Counted from the first letter of the stretch, positions 38,307 through 47,964 are shown. The stretch: 64,000 nucleotides of DNA from Halomonas sp. DQ26W (GCF_003339685.1 NZ_QPKI01000016.1:1-64000); one strand, 5' to 3'. Made by a program: numbers and translations. The notes: generated from the letters alone by a model not told the origin.

Positions 38307-39601
38307 TGCAGGAACTGATGATTTTCGTGGGCGGGCTGCTGTTGCTGATGGCCATCGGCCTGCCGGTGGTGGTAGCGATCGGTATCACCTCCTTCATCGC
38401 ACTGGGTGTCACTGGCGCCAGTGGCCTGCCGGTTGAGCTGCTCTCGCTGCGCATGGTGCAGACGCTGAACAACTTCACCCTGCTGGCGATTCCGCTGTTC
38501 ATCCTGGCGGCCAACATCATGAACACTGGCTCGACCACCACTCGTATCTTCGATTTCGCCACGGCGCTGGTCGGCTTTACCAAGGGTGGCCTGGGGCATG
38601 CCAATGTGGTGGCCAGCTCGATCTTCGCCACCATGTCCGGCACGGCGGTAGCCGATGCGGCCGGCCTCGGCAGCATCGAGATCAAGGCCATGAAGGAGCG
38701 TGGCTACGACCTGGGCTATTCGGCCGGCATCACGGCGGCATCGAGCGTGATCGGCCCTATCCTGCCGCCGAGCATTGCGCTGGTGGTCTATGGCTGGCTG
38801 GCCAATGTCAGTATCGGTGCCCTGTTCATGGCGGGCCTGGTGCCCGGGATCCTGATGGCACTGTTGCTGATGGGCATGACGCTGGTGCTGGGTGCCGGCA
38901 AGCGGGTGGCCATGCCGCCGGCGATACCCTTCGATGGCAAGGAGGTCTTGCGCACCGGCAAGCGCGCCATATTGCCGCTGATGATGCCGGCGATCATCGT
39001 CGGCGGGATCTGGACCGGTTTCTTCACGCCCACCGAGGCGGGGGCCGTAGCATCGCTCTATGCGATCATCCTGGGCACGCTGGTCTATCGTGATCTCAAG
39101 CTTGGCGATCTGTATGCCTCCTTCGTTCGTACCCTGATGTTCAGCGCCGCCATTCTGCTGATCATCGCCGTCTCCAGCTTCTATGGCTGGATTCTGGTGC
39201 GCATCGGTATTCCCCAGGCGCTGGCCGGCCAGGTGGCGGGCATCGACATGCCGACGATCATGCTGCTGCTCGCCTTTGCACTGTTCTTCCTGGTGGTGGG
39301 CTGCTTCATGTCGGTGATCGAGAGCATCCTCATCTTCACGCCGATCGTCGTGCCAGCGGCGCTGGCCGCCGGCCTGGATCCGATCCACTTCGGCATCGTC
39401 ATGGTCATCACCCTCTCGGTGGGGGTCATTACGCCGCCGTTCGGCACGGTGCTGTTCCTGATGGTGGGTATCACGCGACTTCGCTACTCCCAGATCGTGA
39501 TCTCGATCTTGCCGTTCCTGATCCCGATACTTGCAACCATCCTGATCCTGATTGCCCTGCCCGGGCTGGTTACCTGGCTGCCGAGGGTGATGGGGTACTG
39601 A
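38306..39601 (+). CDS. TRAP transporter large permease (DctM family), system 2
   Basis: The 431-residue, 12-helix subunit shows DctM motifs: LAIPLFILAANIMNTG near 71-86, FATMSGTAVADAAGLGSIE near 108-126 and PPSIALVVYGWLA near 153-165. DPIHFGIVMVITLSVGVITPPFG lies near the C-terminus (quoted in part: HFGIVMVITLSVGVITPP). AGGAGG precedes the ATG at 38306. It is last in the operon; the next gene (TerB) is 92 bases away and probably separate. Confidence 0.93.
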   Translation: MQELMIFVGGLLLLMAIGLPVVVAIGITSFIALGVTGASGLPVELLSLRMVQTLNNFTLLAIPLFILAANIMNTGSTTTRIFDFATALVGFTKGGLGHANVVASSIFATMSGTAVADAAGLGSIEIKAMKERGYDLGYSAGITAASSVIGPILPPSIALVVYGWLANVSIGALFMAGLVPGILMALLLMGMTLVLGAGKRVAMPPAIPFDGKEVLRTGKRAILPLMMPAIIVGGIWTGFFTPTEAGAVASLYAIILGTLVYRDLKLGDLYASFVRTLMFSAAILLIIAVSSFYGWILVRIGIPQALAGQVAGIDMPTIMLLLAFALFFLVVGCFMSVIESILIFTPIVVPAALAAGLDPIHFGIVMVITLSVGVITPPFGTVLFLMVGITRLRYSQIVISILPFLIPILATILILIALPGLVTWLPRVMGY

Positions 39602-39693
39602 CTCGCGGGATATCGAGAAGAAAAGGTGGTGATCGGACTGAACGCTGGTAGTCCAGCGCATGTCTGATGTCCGAATACAGCCGGGAGATCGAT

Positions 39694-40161
39694 ATGCTTG
39701 CCAGCATCACGCGGTTCTTTCAGGAAGCCCTTGCCGAGCCGGAGTCCAGCTCCGATCCTGCGCCGACCCTGGAGCTGGCCACCGCCGCGCTGCTGTGCGA
39801 GGTGATGCGCGCCGACTACCACACCGACCAGGCGCAGCTCGATGCCCTGCGACAGCTGCTGCAGCATCATTTCCACCTGCAGGACGCTGCCGTCGAAGAG
39901 CTGATGGAGATGGCCAGGGAAGAGGTCGAGACGTCGGTGGATCACTATCAGTTCGTCAGTCTGGTCAAGCAGCACTACTCCTATGCCCAGCGCCGTGAAC
40001 TGGTCCGGATGATGTGGGTACTGGCCTATGCGGATGCGGAAGAGGGGCATAATGCCCTGGAAGAGCACCGCATCCGCGGGCTGGCCGACCTATTGCATGT
40101 GAGCCACTCCGACTTCATCCGTACCAAGCTCCAGGTCCAGAATGTTAAAGGCCCCTCCTGA
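39694..40161 (+). CDS. TerB family protein
   Basis: The 155-residue acidic helical protein carries the TerB repeat. LATAALLCEVMRADYHTD near 27-44 is followed by a second copy-like block, RMMWVLAYADAEEGHNALEEH near 106-126 (quoted in part: VLAYADAEEGHNALEEH). TerB is linked to tellurite resistance and stress, and its acidic residues can bind metal. There are no other ter genes here, so tellurite resistance cannot be inferred. The ATG at 39694 has GGGAG upstream; ATG 39667 is an alternative start. Confidence 0.85.
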   Translation: MLASITRFFQEALAEPESSSDPAPTLELATAALLCEVMRADYHTDQAQLDALRQLLQHHFHLQDAAVEELMEMAREEVETSVDHYQFVSLVKQHYSYAQRRELVRMMWVLAYADAEEGHNALEEHRIRGLADLLHVSHSDFIRTKLQVQNVKGPS

Positions 40162-40328
40162 GTTGCGTTTGCGTGGCACTCTGTCCACGTCTCACCGTTT
40201 TATCGATAGCTTGATCCGGGTCAGCCGATGCGGGAAACCGTCGGCGTCATGCAGAAAGCGCTGATAGAATGGAGCCTCGACGTTGGTCGGAAGTCGGGGA
40301 CACCATTTGCGCAACCTGGAGGAGAGGC

Positions 40329-41579
40329 ATGTCTCGCGAAACCATCGTACTGGGGGCCGGGATGGTCGGGGTTTCCATTGCCTGGCATCTCGCCCGCCGT
40401 GGCCGCTCAGTGTTGCTGGTCGACCGCCGCCCGCCGGGCAGGGAGACCTCGTTCGGCAACGGTGGCTTGATTCAGCGTGAAGCCGTGCGTCCCTATCCCT
40501 TCCCCCAGGGGGTGGGCAAGCTGTTGTCCGTTCTGCCCAATCGCCGGGTGGATATCCGCTATAACCTTCGCGGCATGCTGCAAGCCGCAGGGCCACTGTT
40601 CGGCTATTGGCGTCACTCCATGCCCCGCAGCCATGCCCGCATCATTCCCGAATATGCCTCGCTGATCATGCTGTCGACCCAGGAGCACGAGCCGATGATC
40701 GAGGCTGCGGATGCCGGTGCGATGATCAGCAAGGACGGCTGGCTCGAGGTCTATCGTAGCCAGGCCGGGCTGGACGCACGTGTGCAAGAGGCGCGTGACG
40801 CCGCCGAGCGCTTCGGCGTTACCCATGAGGCGCTTGACCGGCCGGGTTTGAAACAGCGCGAACCCCTGCTCTCTGACAGGGTTCTCGGTGCGATTCACTG
40901 GACGAATTCCTGGGGTGTGGACGATCCTGGCGGGCTCGTGGCGGCCTACGCCGGCAGCTTTGAACGCGAGGGTGGCCGCTTTCTACAGTCCGAGATCCAG
41001 GATGTGAGCCGAATAGGCCGGGGCTGGCGGGTGGAAACTGACGGGGGGACCCATGACGCGCAGGATGTGGTCATGGCGCTGGGACCCTGGGCCGGTGGCT
41101 GGATGAAGCGCCTTGGCTACCGTATGCCGACCTTCGTCAAGCGCGGCTATCACATGCACTACGCTGCCGATGAGCCCCGGCGGCTGCATTACTGGCTGGC
41201 CGATGCCGAGACCGGCTATATCCTGGCGCCGATGCGCGCGGGTATCCGCCTGACAACCGGTGCTGAGCTCAAGCCTCTTGATGCACCGCCCGACTACGGC
41301 CAACTCGACGCTGCCGAGCGAGAGGCTAGAAGGATCTATCCTTCCTTGGGCGAGCGCCTTGATCCTGAGCCCTGGAAGGGCGCGCGCCCCTGCCTTTCGG
41401 ACATGAAACCGGTCATTGGAGCGGCTCCGAGGCACGACGGTCTGTGGTTCGCTTTCGGCCACGGCCACCAGGGCTTTACGCTGGGGCCGGTCACTGGTCG
41501 TGTGATGGCTGAAATGATGGAGGGTGAGGTGCCTGCGGTGGAGATGTCGCCTTTCCGCGCCGACCGGTTCGGCAGCTGA
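40329..41579 (+). CDS. FAD-dependent oxidoreductase (DadA-like)
   Basis: The 416-residue flavoprotein starts with the Rossmann motif IVLGAGMVGVSIAWHLARRG (about 6-25). It has the DAO-family mid-region and ends with PVIGAAPRHDGLWFAFGHGH near 374-393, typical of D-amino acid dehydrogenases and related amine oxidases. The gene stands alone; the substrate may be a D-amino acid or a glycine derivative. GGAGG precedes the ATG. Confidence 0.88.
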   Translation: MSRETIVLGAGMVGVSIAWHLARRGRSVLLVDRRPPGRETSFGNGGLIQREAVRPYPFPQGVGKLLSVLPNRRVDIRYNLRGMLQAAGPLFGYWRHSMPRSHARIIPEYASLIMLSTQEHEPMIEAADAGAMISKDGWLEVYRSQAGLDARVQEARDAAERFGVTHEALDRPGLKQREPLLSDRVLGAIHWTNSWGVDDPGGLVAAYAGSFEREGGRFLQSEIQDVSRIGRGWRVETDGGTHDAQDVVMALGPWAGGWMKRLGYRMPTFVKRGYHMHYAADEPRRLHYWLADAETGYILAPMRAGIRLTTGAELKPLDAPPDYGQLDAAEREARRIYPSLGERLDPEPWKGARPCLSDMKPVIGAAPRHDGLWFAFGHGHQGFTLGPVTGRVMAEMMEGEVPAVEMSPFRADRFGS

Positions 41580-41593
41580 AGGCATGCATTCTG

Positions 41594-42025
41594 TCAAGTG
41601 ATGCCTGAGCGCTGGCGGCGTTTCCTGAGCAGGTGGTGGATGAACTTGATCACCAGGGTCATGACGTAGACGACCCAGCCGGCCGTGGCGAGTACGTTGA
41701 ACAGCAGCATTTTCTGCTGTGCGCTGGGCGGGGCGAACAGCGATTCGATCAGGCCGCCGAGCAGCAGAGCCAGAACCATGGGTAGTGCCAGGATATGCAT
41801 CCACATTTCGGTACGCCGCTTGCGCACGTGATAGCGACTGAGGTGTACGCGAAAGGGACGGTGGACGAAGCTGACCAGTATTATGGCGCCCAGGGCAAGC
41901 AGTGCGGCCAGAGTGGGCTCGATGCTGTCGAGGCGAGCGGAAATGCTGATCGACCAGAAGACCAGAAGCCACATCAGTCCGGCCAGGATGGCGACGATAT
42001 CGGCGTAGTGGCGAACCCTGGGCAT
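41594..42025 (-). CDS. Small membrane protein of unknown function
   Basis: The 143-residue protein has four hydrophobic segments (about 10-28, 36-54, 81-99 and 112-130) with basic loops such as RYHVRKRRTEMW, and a basic C-terminus LLRKRRQRSG. I recognise no family. The start at 42025 has GAGAGA upstream. It ends 14 bases from the convergent oxidoreductase stop and is divergent from pyrC. Confidence 0.72.
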   Translation of the reverse strand: MPRVRHYADIVAILAGLMWLLVFWSISISARLDSIEPTLAALLALGAIILVSFVHRPFRVHLSRYHVRKRRTEMWMHILALPMVLALLLGGLIESLFAPPSAQQKMLLFNVLATAGWVVYVMTLVIKFIHHLLRKRRQRSGIT

Positions 42026-42104
42026 GGCAACGTCTCTCGCGGTGAAAACGGCGTCGATGATACGGCAATTCGGATCGGCTTGCTGTGGTTTGCGGTACTT
42101 CCGG

Positions 42105-42110
42105 TATAAT
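42105..42110 (+). promoter_or_regulatory. pyrC promoter -10 element
   Basis: A perfect TATAAT lies 47 bases before the pyrC start codon. The best -35 match, TTGCTG at 42080-42085, is 19 bases away, which is long. The transcript would begin within the GC-rich GTCGCCCGCG stretch. In enterobacteria pyrC is controlled by start-site choice in such a run, but I see no clear leader hairpin here. Confidence 0.6.
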
Positions 42111-42156
42111 GTCGCCCGCGATGCCCTGCCGATCACAGCCGACTACAGGATATGCC

Positions 42157-43194
42157 TTGAACGCTATTACCCTGACCCGACCCGACGACTGGCACCTTCA
42201 CCTGCGCGATGGTGACGCGTTGGAGGCCGTGGTGCCAGCGACTGCCCGGCAAATGGGTCGTGCCATCATCATGCCCAACCTGAAACCCCCGGTGACCACC
42301 ACGGCTCAAGCACAGGCCTACCGTGAGCGCATCCTCGCGGCCCGACCCTCAGGCTCCAGTTTCGAACCATTGATGACTCTCTACCTCACCGACGATACGC
42401 CGGCTGAAGAGATAGAGCGCGCCCACGCGAGCGGTATGATTCATGCGGTAAAACTCTATCCGGCCGGGGCGACAACCAATTCGGCTTCCGGCGTAACGGA
42501 CCTGGCGCATTGCGACCAGGCGGTCGAAGCCTTGGCACGGCTCGGCATGCCGCTGCTGGTTCATGGCGAAGTTACCGATAGCGAGATCGATATCTTCGAT
42601 CGCGAGGCGGTCTTCATCGAGCGGGTCATGAAGCCGCTGCTGGAACGGCACCCAACACTCAAGGTGGTTTTCGAGCACATAACCACCGCTGATGCTGCCG
42701 CCTTCGTGGCCCAGGCCCCCGACAGCGTGGCGGCCACCATTACCGCGCACCACTTGCTGTTCAACCGCAACCATATGTTGGTGGGCGGAATCCGGCCCCA
42801 TTATTATTGCCTGCCGATTCTCAAGCGCGAGCGCCATCGCGAAGCGCTGCTGGCAGCGGCGACGTCAGGCAGCGCCAAGTTCTTCCTGGGAACCGACAGC
42901 GCGCCTCATGCCCAGGATGACAAGGAGTCTGCCTGCGGTTGTGCAGGCGCCTACACGGCACCGGCCGCCATCGAGTTGTACGCCACGGCGTTCGAGCAGG
43001 CTGGTGCCCTAGACAGGCTGGAAGGGTTTGCGAGTCATCACGGACCCGAATTCTATGGCCTGCCACGCAATGCGGACACGGTCACCCTGGAACGGAAAAC
43101 ATGGCAGTTGCCTCCTTCGCTGCCTTATGTCTCGGGCCGGCGGATCGTTCCCCTCATGGCGGGCGAAACGTTGGAATGGAAACTGCGCGACTGA
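42157..43194 (+). CDS. pyrC: Dihydroorotase (class II)
   Basis: Catalyses cyclisation of carbamoyl-aspartate to dihydroorotate in pyrimidine synthesis. The 345-residue protein begins with a TTG (AGGA upstream), which places [12 protein letters not shown] at 8-19 as in E. coli PyrC. Metal ligands are His15 and His17, the carbamylated Lys in [14 protein letters not shown], later histidines in LVHGEV and VFEHITT, and Asp in FLGTDSAPH. The 344-348 residue length is standard. It is followed by a strong convergent terminator. Confidence 0.96.
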   Translation: MNAITLTRPDDWHLHLRDGDALEAVVPATARQMGRAIIMPNLKPPVTTTAQAQAYRERILAARPSGSSFEPLMTLYLTDDTPAEEIERAHASGMIHAVKLYPAGATTNSASGVTDLAHCDQAVEALARLGMPLLVHGEVTDSEIDIFDREAVFIERVMKPLLERHPTLKVVFEHITTADAAAFVAQAPDSVAATITAHHLLFNRNHMLVGGIRPHYYCLPILKRERHREALLAAATSGSAKFFLGTDSAPHAQDDKESACGCAGAYTAPAAIELYATAFEQAGALDRLEGFASHHGPEFYGLPRNADTVTLERKTWQLPPSLPYVSGRRIVPLMAGETLEWKLRD

Positions 43195-43202
43195 TGCGAC
43201 GC

Positions 43203-43230
43203 AAACGGCCGCCTCGAGAGGCGGCCGTTT
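43203..43230. terminator. Bidirectional terminator between pyrC and mtnN
   Basis: AAACGGCCGCC and GGCGGCCGTTT pair around six bases, with A- and T-rich ends on the two sides. It lies between the stop codons of the convergent pyrC and mtnN genes, so it can serve both. Confidence 0.88.
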
Positions 43231-43250
43231 CGCAGGGAGAGGTAGAAGCT

Positions 43251-44030
43251 TTAGTCGACGATGGCTGTCTCGGACTCCCCCTCGCCTTTATTTTTCTGTT
43301 TCCGCTGCTGTTCTCCCGGGAGCGATTGATCAGCCAGGCGTGCCACCATGGCCTCGACCATACGCGCGGAGTGGGCTGCCGCCTTAACCAGAAACTCCTC
43401 GAAGGAGAGGTGATTGTCGCCTCCACCGGCGATGTCCGACAGCGAACGGATGACCACGAAGGGGCATCCATAGAGGTGGCAGGTCTGGGCAATAGCTGCA
43501 GCCTCCATCTCGGCAGCCAACATCGTCGGAAAGCGGGTGCGGGTCTTCAGGACCAGTTCGGGGCAGGCCATGAAGACATCGCCGGTGGCAATGAGGCCTT
43601 CCACGACGCGTACCTCACCAAGTGCCTCGACGGACTCCCGGGCGACCTTTATCAGACGTTCATCGGGTATGTACGCCGCGGGCATCATGGGGACTTGGCC
43701 ATGCTCGTAACCAAATACCACGGCATCGACATCGTGATGGCGTACCTCGCTGGACACTACAACATCGCCGATCTTCAGGCCTTCGCCGAAGCCGCCCGCT
43801 GAGCCGGTATTGATGATAGCTTCCGGCTTGTAGGCATCCAGCAGCAAGGTGGTACCAATGGCGGCGTTTACCTTGCCGATGCCGGACTGAAGGATCACAA
43901 CATCGACCCCATGCAGCATTCCATGGTGAAAGGTGCAGCCTGCGTGAGTGCGGCTGCGGCGTCCTTCCAGCAACGAGGCGAGATACGCGACCTCCTGGGC
44001 CATGGCGCCGATGATGCCGATGCGTTTCAT
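43251..44030 (-). CDS. mtnN: 5'-methylthioadenosine/S-adenosylhomocysteine nucleosidase
   Basis: Removes adenine from MTA and S-adenosylhomocysteine, supplying S-ribosylhomocysteine to LuxS. The protein begins MKRIGIIGAMAQEV with the catalytic-loop Glu13. It has NTGSAGGF, AEMEAAAIAQ and the catalytic Asp in RSLSDIAGG. At 259 residues it is about 28 longer than E. coli MtnN; the extra is a charged tail (SLPGEQQRKQKNKGEGESE). It lies 64 bases downstream of luxS on the same strand, so the two may be one unit of the activated methyl cycle. Confidence 0.95.
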   Translation of the reverse strand: MKRIGIIGAMAQEVAYLASLLEGRRSRTHAGCTFHHGMLHGVDVVILQSGIGKVNAAIGTTLLLDAYKPEAIINTGSAGGFGEGLKIGDVVVSSEVRHHDVDAVVFGYEHGQVPMMPAAYIPDERLIKVARESVEALGEVRVVEGLIATGDVFMACPELVLKTRTRFPTMLAAEMEAAAIAQTCHLYGCPFVVIRSLSDIAGGGDNHLSFEEFLVKAAAHSARMVEAMVARLADQSLPGEQQRKQKNKGEGESETAIVD

Positions 44031-44094
44031 TTGAGGGGGTGTCTCCCGAATCGCTGAGCAGAGGTATTGCATGGCCGGAGTAGGCGAGTCGGGT

Positions 44095-44568
44095 TCACGC
44101 CTCGGCTGCAAAGACCTGGGTCCATTCGTCACGCTTGGAAAGAAAGCTGCGTGCGACCTGCTTGGCGCCTTCCAGGCTGTGGCTTGCTGCCCAGCCGCAC
44201 TGCAACTCATTGCAGGCGGGTACCTCGTCGGCTTCCAGCACGTCCTCCAGTGTCTTCTGCAACAGACTCAGCACGTCGTCATAGTCATCGTGGTTAATCA
44301 GTGCCACATAGAAACCGGTCTGGCAGCCCATGGGGCTTATGTCGACGATACGGTCCGAATGATTGCGCGACAGTTCCGCCATCAGGTGTTCCAGGGAGTG
44401 CAGCGAAGGCATTTCCATGTGTTCCTGGTTGGGTTGGCAAATGCGCATGTCGTACTTGTGGATAGTGTCGCCGTTGAGCCCCGTCTTGATATCGGCCAGG
44501 CGCACGTAGGGAGCCTTCACCTTGGTGTGGTCCAGGTTGAAGCTTTCGACGTTCATTTTGTCGCTCAT
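44095..44568 (-). CDS. luxS: S-ribosylhomocysteine lyase (AI-2 synthase)
   Basis: Splits S-ribosylhomocysteine into homocysteine and the autoinducer-2 precursor DPD. The 157-residue protein has the metal site HSLEH (His57, Glu60, His61) and the third ligand in LQCGWAASH near Cys124. The catalytic Cys82 lies in GCQTGFY. It is read in the same direction as mtnN, which makes its substrate. Whether AI-2 is used for signalling cannot be told from this window. Confidence 0.97.
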   Translation of the reverse strand: MSDKMNVESFNLDHTKVKAPYVRLADIKTGLNGDTIHKYDMRICQPNQEHMEMPSLHSLEHLMAELSRNHSDRIVDISPMGCQTGFYVALINHDDYDDVLSLLQKTLEDVLEADEVPACNELQCGWAASHSLEGAKQVARSFLSKRDEWTQVFAAEA

Positions 44569-44640
44569 GGGCGGCCTCGGGGCTGGGTAAATGGAAAGGG
44601 GCGTATTTTACCCGAGACGCGAGTCCCTGTCAGGCGCTGG

Positions 44641-45525
44641 TTAGTCTCGGACAGATAGCCCCTCATGCTCCATGGCGTCATGTATTTCGGCGGCGAGCAG
44701 CGTGTTCTCCAGCAGCGAGGCTATGGTCATGGGGCCGACGCCGCCGGGTACGGGTGTGATCCAGGCGGCACGTTCGGCGGCACTGGTGAAGTCGACGTCG
44801 CCGACCAGGCTGCCGTCTTCCGCGCGGTTGATGCCCACATCGATGACGATGGCGCCGTCGCGCACCCATTCGCCCTTGACCAGGCCGGGTTTACCTACCG
44901 CCACCACCAGCAGTTCGGCACGCCTGACGTGCTCTTCGAGGTTGCGGGTGAAGCGGTGACATACTGTCGTAGTGCAGCCGGCCAGCATCAGTTCCAGTGC
45001 CATGGGCCGACCGACGATGTTGGAGGCGCCGACGACGGTGGCATCGAGTCCGCGGACATTGAGGCCGCTGGCCTGTAGTAGGGTCATGACTCCCTTGGGT
45101 GTACAGGGGCGCAGCATCGGCAGCCGCTGGGCAAGACGACCCAGGTTATAGGGGTGGAAGCCGTCGACATCCTTGTGAGGCAGGATGTGTTCGAGTATGG
45201 GTCGGGCATCGAGGTGCTCGGGCAGTGGCAGTTGCACGAGAATGCCATCAACTCGAGGGTCGGCATTCAGGTCGTCCACCAGCGCCTCCAGTACTTGCTG
45301 TGTTGTCTCGGTAGGCAGGACATGCAGGAATGAGCGGATGCCGGCCTGTTCGCAGTCGCGATGCTTGTTGTTCACGTAGATGCGGGAGGCCGGGTCGTCG
45401 CCCACCAGTACGACGGACAGGCCTGGGCTCCGCTTGCCATGCGCATGGCGTGTCTCGACCTGGCGAGCAACCTGCTGGCGGACCTGGGCGGCAATGGCCT
45501 TGCCATCGATGAGTTGGGCGTTCAT
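44641..45525 (-). CDS. folD: Methylenetetrahydrofolate dehydrogenase/cyclohydrolase
   Basis: This bifunctional NADP-dependent enzyme interconverts 5,10-methylene- and 10-formyl-tetrahydrofolate. The 294-residue protein has catalytic Tyr50 and Lys54 in [12 protein letters not shown], the QLPLPEHLD block, the substrate [13 protein letters not shown] [11 protein letters not shown] and the NADP loop [21 protein letters not shown] marks the C-terminus. GAGGAAGAAACG precedes the ATG at 45525. It lies upstream of luxS by 72 bases, on the same strand. Confidence 0.97.
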   Translation of the reverse strand: MNAQLIDGKAIAAQVRQQVARQVETRHAHGKRSPGLSVVLVGDDPASRIYVNNKHRDCEQAGIRSFLHVLPTETTQQVLEALVDDLNADPRVDGILVQLPLPEHLDARPILEHILPHKDVDGFHPYNLGRLAQRLPMLRPCTPKGVMTLLQASGLNVRGLDATVVGASNIVGRPMALELMLAGCTTTVCHRFTRNLEEHVRRAELLVVAVGKPGLVKGEWVRDGAIVIDVGINRAEDGSLVGDVDFTSAAERAAWITPVPGGVGPMTIASLLENTLLAAEIHDAMEHEGLSVRD

Positions 45526-45670
45526 CGTTTCTTCCTCGTGCTTGGGTGGTGGGCTGGCCGGCGGCAGCTTCACCCCTTGAAGGCAGCTGGCCGGTGCAGG
45601 AAGGGGGCTGATTTTCGCATGGAGGGGCCGTCAGGCAAAGCGCAAATAGGTCCGGCATGTCAGACTGCTA

Positions 45671-45698
45671 TTGACCCCGAAGGATTCTCGCGTAGAAT
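45671..45698 (+). promoter_or_regulatory. Sigma-70 promoter of the tRNA cluster
   Basis: TTGACC and TAGAAT are separated by 16 bases, about 50 bases before tRNA-Pro. The region after the -10 box is GC-rich (ACGCAGCGCTCG), as in stable RNA promoters under stringent control. Confidence 0.7.
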
Positions 45699-45750
45699 AC
45701 GCAGCGCTCGATGAGGCCTTGTGGCGGCATCGGGGCCGTGCGAAGACCGG

Positions 45751-45827
45751 CGGGGTGTAGCGCAGTCTGGTAGCGCGCCTGCTTTGGGAGCAGGATGTCG
45801 GGGGTTCGAATCCCTCCACCCCGACCA
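45751..45827 (+). tRNA. tRNA-Pro (TGG)
   Basis: A 77-base cloverleaf with encoded CCA. The acceptor CGGGGTG pairs with CACCCCG. The anticodon loop TTTGGGA carries TGG, and the T arm contains GGTTCGAATCC. It is the first of four tRNAs in the cluster. Confidence 0.98.
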
Positions 45828-45895
45828 CAACTTCTTGTTTGCGCGAAGGAATCTGCTCAAACAGGGTTGCGGTCAGACGCCATGGAACGTAGAAT

Positions 45896-45972
45896 GCGCC
45901 CATAGCTCAACCGGATAGAGCAACGGCCTTCTAAGCCGTAGGTTGCAGGTTCGAGTCCTGCTGGGCGTGCCA
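45896..45972 (+). tRNA. tRNA-Arg (TCT)
   Basis: A 77-base tRNA with encoded CCA. The acceptor is GCGCCCA/TGGGCGT, with a G-T end pair. The anticodon loop CTTCTAA carries TCT, and the T loop is GGTTCGAGTCC. The 116 bases to the next tRNA have no recognised gene. Confidence 0.97.
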
Positions 45973-46088
45973 TGCGGCATGTTATGGCAGTGGCTGGTCC
46001 TGATTGCCTGGACAAGGTTGTCTGGGTAACATTGACCGGGTAAGAAAGGTGCCGGAAACGCGGTACCGGTAGTTCGAGTCGTCGTTAT

Positions 46089-46164
46089 GGTGGATGTAGC
46101 TCAGTGGTAGAGCCCCGGATTGTGGTTCCGGCTGTCGTGGGTTCGATCCCCATCATCCACCCCA
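46089..46164 (+). tRNA. tRNA-His (GTG), copy 1
   Basis: A 76-base tRNA including the extra G at -1 and encoded CCA. The acceptor is GTGGATG/CATCCAC, and the anticodon GTG lies in GGATTGTGGTTCC. The -1 G faces C73, the histidine identity pair. Confidence 0.98.
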
Positions 46165-46165
46165 A

Positions 46166-46197
46166 ATCGATGCTCAAGAAATTATCGATCCTCAAGA
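46166..46197. repeat. 14-bp direct repeat between the tRNA-His copies
   Basis: ATCGATGCTCAAGA (46166-46179) and ATCGATCCTCAAGA (46184-46197) differ by one base. They lie in the 54-base spacer separating the two tRNA-His genes. Confidence 0.7.
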
Positions 46198-46218
46198 TAG
46201 TTAATTAGTGCTTGCAGT

Positions 46219-46294
46219 GGTGGATGTAGCTCAGTGGTAGAGCCCCGGATTGTGGTTCCGGCTGTCGTGGGTTCGATCCCCATCATCCACCCCA
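46219..46294 (+). tRNA. tRNA-His (GTG), copy 2
   Basis: Identical in sequence to the copy 130 bases upstream, including the -1 G and CCA. The flanks differ, so the duplication is limited to the tRNA itself, or the spacers have diverged since. Confidence 0.98.
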
Positions 46295-46331
46295 TTGCAG
46301 CCTGGCCTGATCGCCACTCCTTTCGCTCTTT

Positions 46332-46365
46332 TCGTTTCTCGTTCTTTATCGTTTCTCGCTCTTTG
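46332..46365. repeat. 17-bp tandem repeat in a pyrimidine-rich spacer
   Basis: TCGTTTCTCGTTCTTTA and TCGTTTCTCGCTCTTTG are adjacent and match at 15 of 17 bases. The 296-base spacer between tRNA-His and tig is T/C-rich at its left end and has no gene. T-rich stretches here may help to end tRNA transcription. Confidence 0.6.
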
Positions 46366-46590
46366 TTTTCGCTCCCCTGCTGTTGTGCCGGCGCTTGCGC
46401 CAGCTTTGTTTGGTGTATCTGTTGCTTGGGGCATCACCTCCGGATCGTTTGCCTCAGGCCCCTTGTAATTTATCCCGATGCCCCAATCCTATGGGCATGG
46501 TGCTTGCCAGCGCAGGCCGGGATTCTTAGAATCTCTCTTTTGACCTTCCACGCTTTCAACTGAACGCCCCCAGTCGGTAGAGGACTATTC

Positions 46591-47964
46591 ATGCAAGTTT
46601 CCGTCGAAACGCCTTCCCAGATCGAGCGCCGTGTCACGTTTCAGGTGCCAGCGGCCGAGGTCGACGAAGCCGTCGAGGCTCGCCTCAAGGACACTGCGAA
46701 GAACGTGCGCTTGAACGGCTTCCGCAAGGGGCGTGTGCCCATGGCGGTGGTGCGTCAGCGGTACGGTCGCGACGTGCGCGATGAAGTGGTGGGCGAAGTG
46801 ATGCGCGAGCGTTACGTCAAGGCCATCTCGGAAGAGAACCTCAATCCCGCTGGTTTCCCCAGCATCGAACCTAAGGTAAATGAGGCGGGCAAGGACCTGG
46901 AGTTCGTGGCCAATCTTGAGGTCTATCCCGAGATCGAGCTGGCCTCTATCGGTGACACCGAGGTCGAGCGGCCGGTTGTTGAGGTGACCGATGCCGACCT
47001 TGAAGAGATGGTCGAGACGCTGCGCAAGCAGAACGCATCCTGGGAAGAGGTCGACCGTGTCGCCGTGGACGGCGATCAGGTCAAGATCGACTTCCAGGGC
47101 TTCCTGGGCGATGAGCCCTTCGAAGGCGGCAGCGCCGAAGGTCACGACCTGGTGCTGGGTTCCGGCAATTTCATCCCCGGCTTCGAAGTGCAGTTGGAGG
47201 GTGCCAAGGCTGGCGATGAGAAGGAGATCAATGTCACCTTCCCCGAAGATTACCAGGCAGAGCAGCTGGCGGGTAAGGAGGCCACCTTCAAACTCAAGGT
47301 CCATGCGGTCAAGGGCCAGGCTCTGCCCGAGATCGACGAGGAATTCATAAAGCGCTTCGGCGTGGAAGATGGCGATATCGAGAAGTTTCGCGCGGAAGTG
47401 CGCAAGAACATGTCCCGCGAAGCGAAGCAGGCCGTCGACAATCGTGTCAAGCAACAGGTGCTCGAGGCTCTCAAGAAAGCCAATGACGTGCCGGTGCCCC
47501 AGTCGCTGGTTCAGCAGGAGACCGATGCGCTCAAGCGCCAGGCGGCCCAGCAGTTCGGCCTGGGTGAAGATTTCGATGTCTCCCAACTACCCAACGAGCT
47601 CTTTGCCGAGCAGGCCAAGGGGCGCGTCCAGGTCGGCCTGCTGCTGGCCGAAGTGATCAAGTCCAGTGAGCTCGATGCCACCGATGACGAGATTCGCGCC
47701 AAGGTCGAAGAGCTGGCCGAGCAGTACCAGGACCCGCAACAGGTGGTCGATTACTACATGAGTAACGAGCAGCTGAAGACTCAGGTCAAGTCAGCCATTC
47801 TTGAAGAGAAGGCCGTCGATAAGCTGCTGGAGCAGGCGACCGTCAATGACGTCGAAATGAGCTACCAGCAGGCGCTGGCCGCTGCCCAGCAGCAGGCCGA
47901 GCAGGATGATGATGAAGCCGCCAGCGAGGCCGAGACCGAAGAAGACCAGGAAGCCAAGAGCTGA
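46591..47964 (+). CDS. tig: Trigger factor
   Basis: A ribosome-bound chaperone and peptidyl-prolyl isomerase that meets nascent chains. The 457-residue protein has the ribosome-binding motif GFRKGRVP at about 43-50. The FKBP-like domain is at about 150-245 ([17 protein letters not shown]), and the helical C-terminal domain ends in an acidic tail. Its position before clpP, clpX and lon is the classical gammaproteobacterial order. Confidence 0.98.
   Translation: MQVSVETPSQIERRVTFQVPAAEVDEAVEARLKDTAKNVRLNGFRKGRVPMAVVRQRYGRDVRDEVVGEVMRERYVKAISEENLNPAGFPSIEPKVNEAGKDLEFVANLEVYPEIELASIGDTEVERPVVEVTDADLEEMVETLRKQNASWEEVDRVAVDGDQVKIDFQGFLGDEPFEGGSAEGHDLVLGSGNFIPGFEVQLEGAKAGDEKEINVTFPEDYQAEQLAGKEATFKLKVHAVKGQALPEIDEEFIKRFGVEDGDIEKFRAEVRKNMSREAKQAVDNRVKQQVLEALKKANDVPVPQSLVQQETDALKRQAAQQFGLGEDFDVSQLPNELFAEQAKGRVQVGLLLAEVIKSSELDATDDEIRAKVEELAEQYQDPQQVVDYYMSNEQLKTQVKSAILEEKAVDKLLEQATVNDVEMSYQQALAAAQQQAEQDDDEAASEAETEEDQEAKS

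Noticed and set aside
45751..46294. An integration site with an island at the tRNA cluster
   Set aside because: No integrase, no attachment-site duplication and only core genes (tig, clpP, folD) flank the tRNAs.
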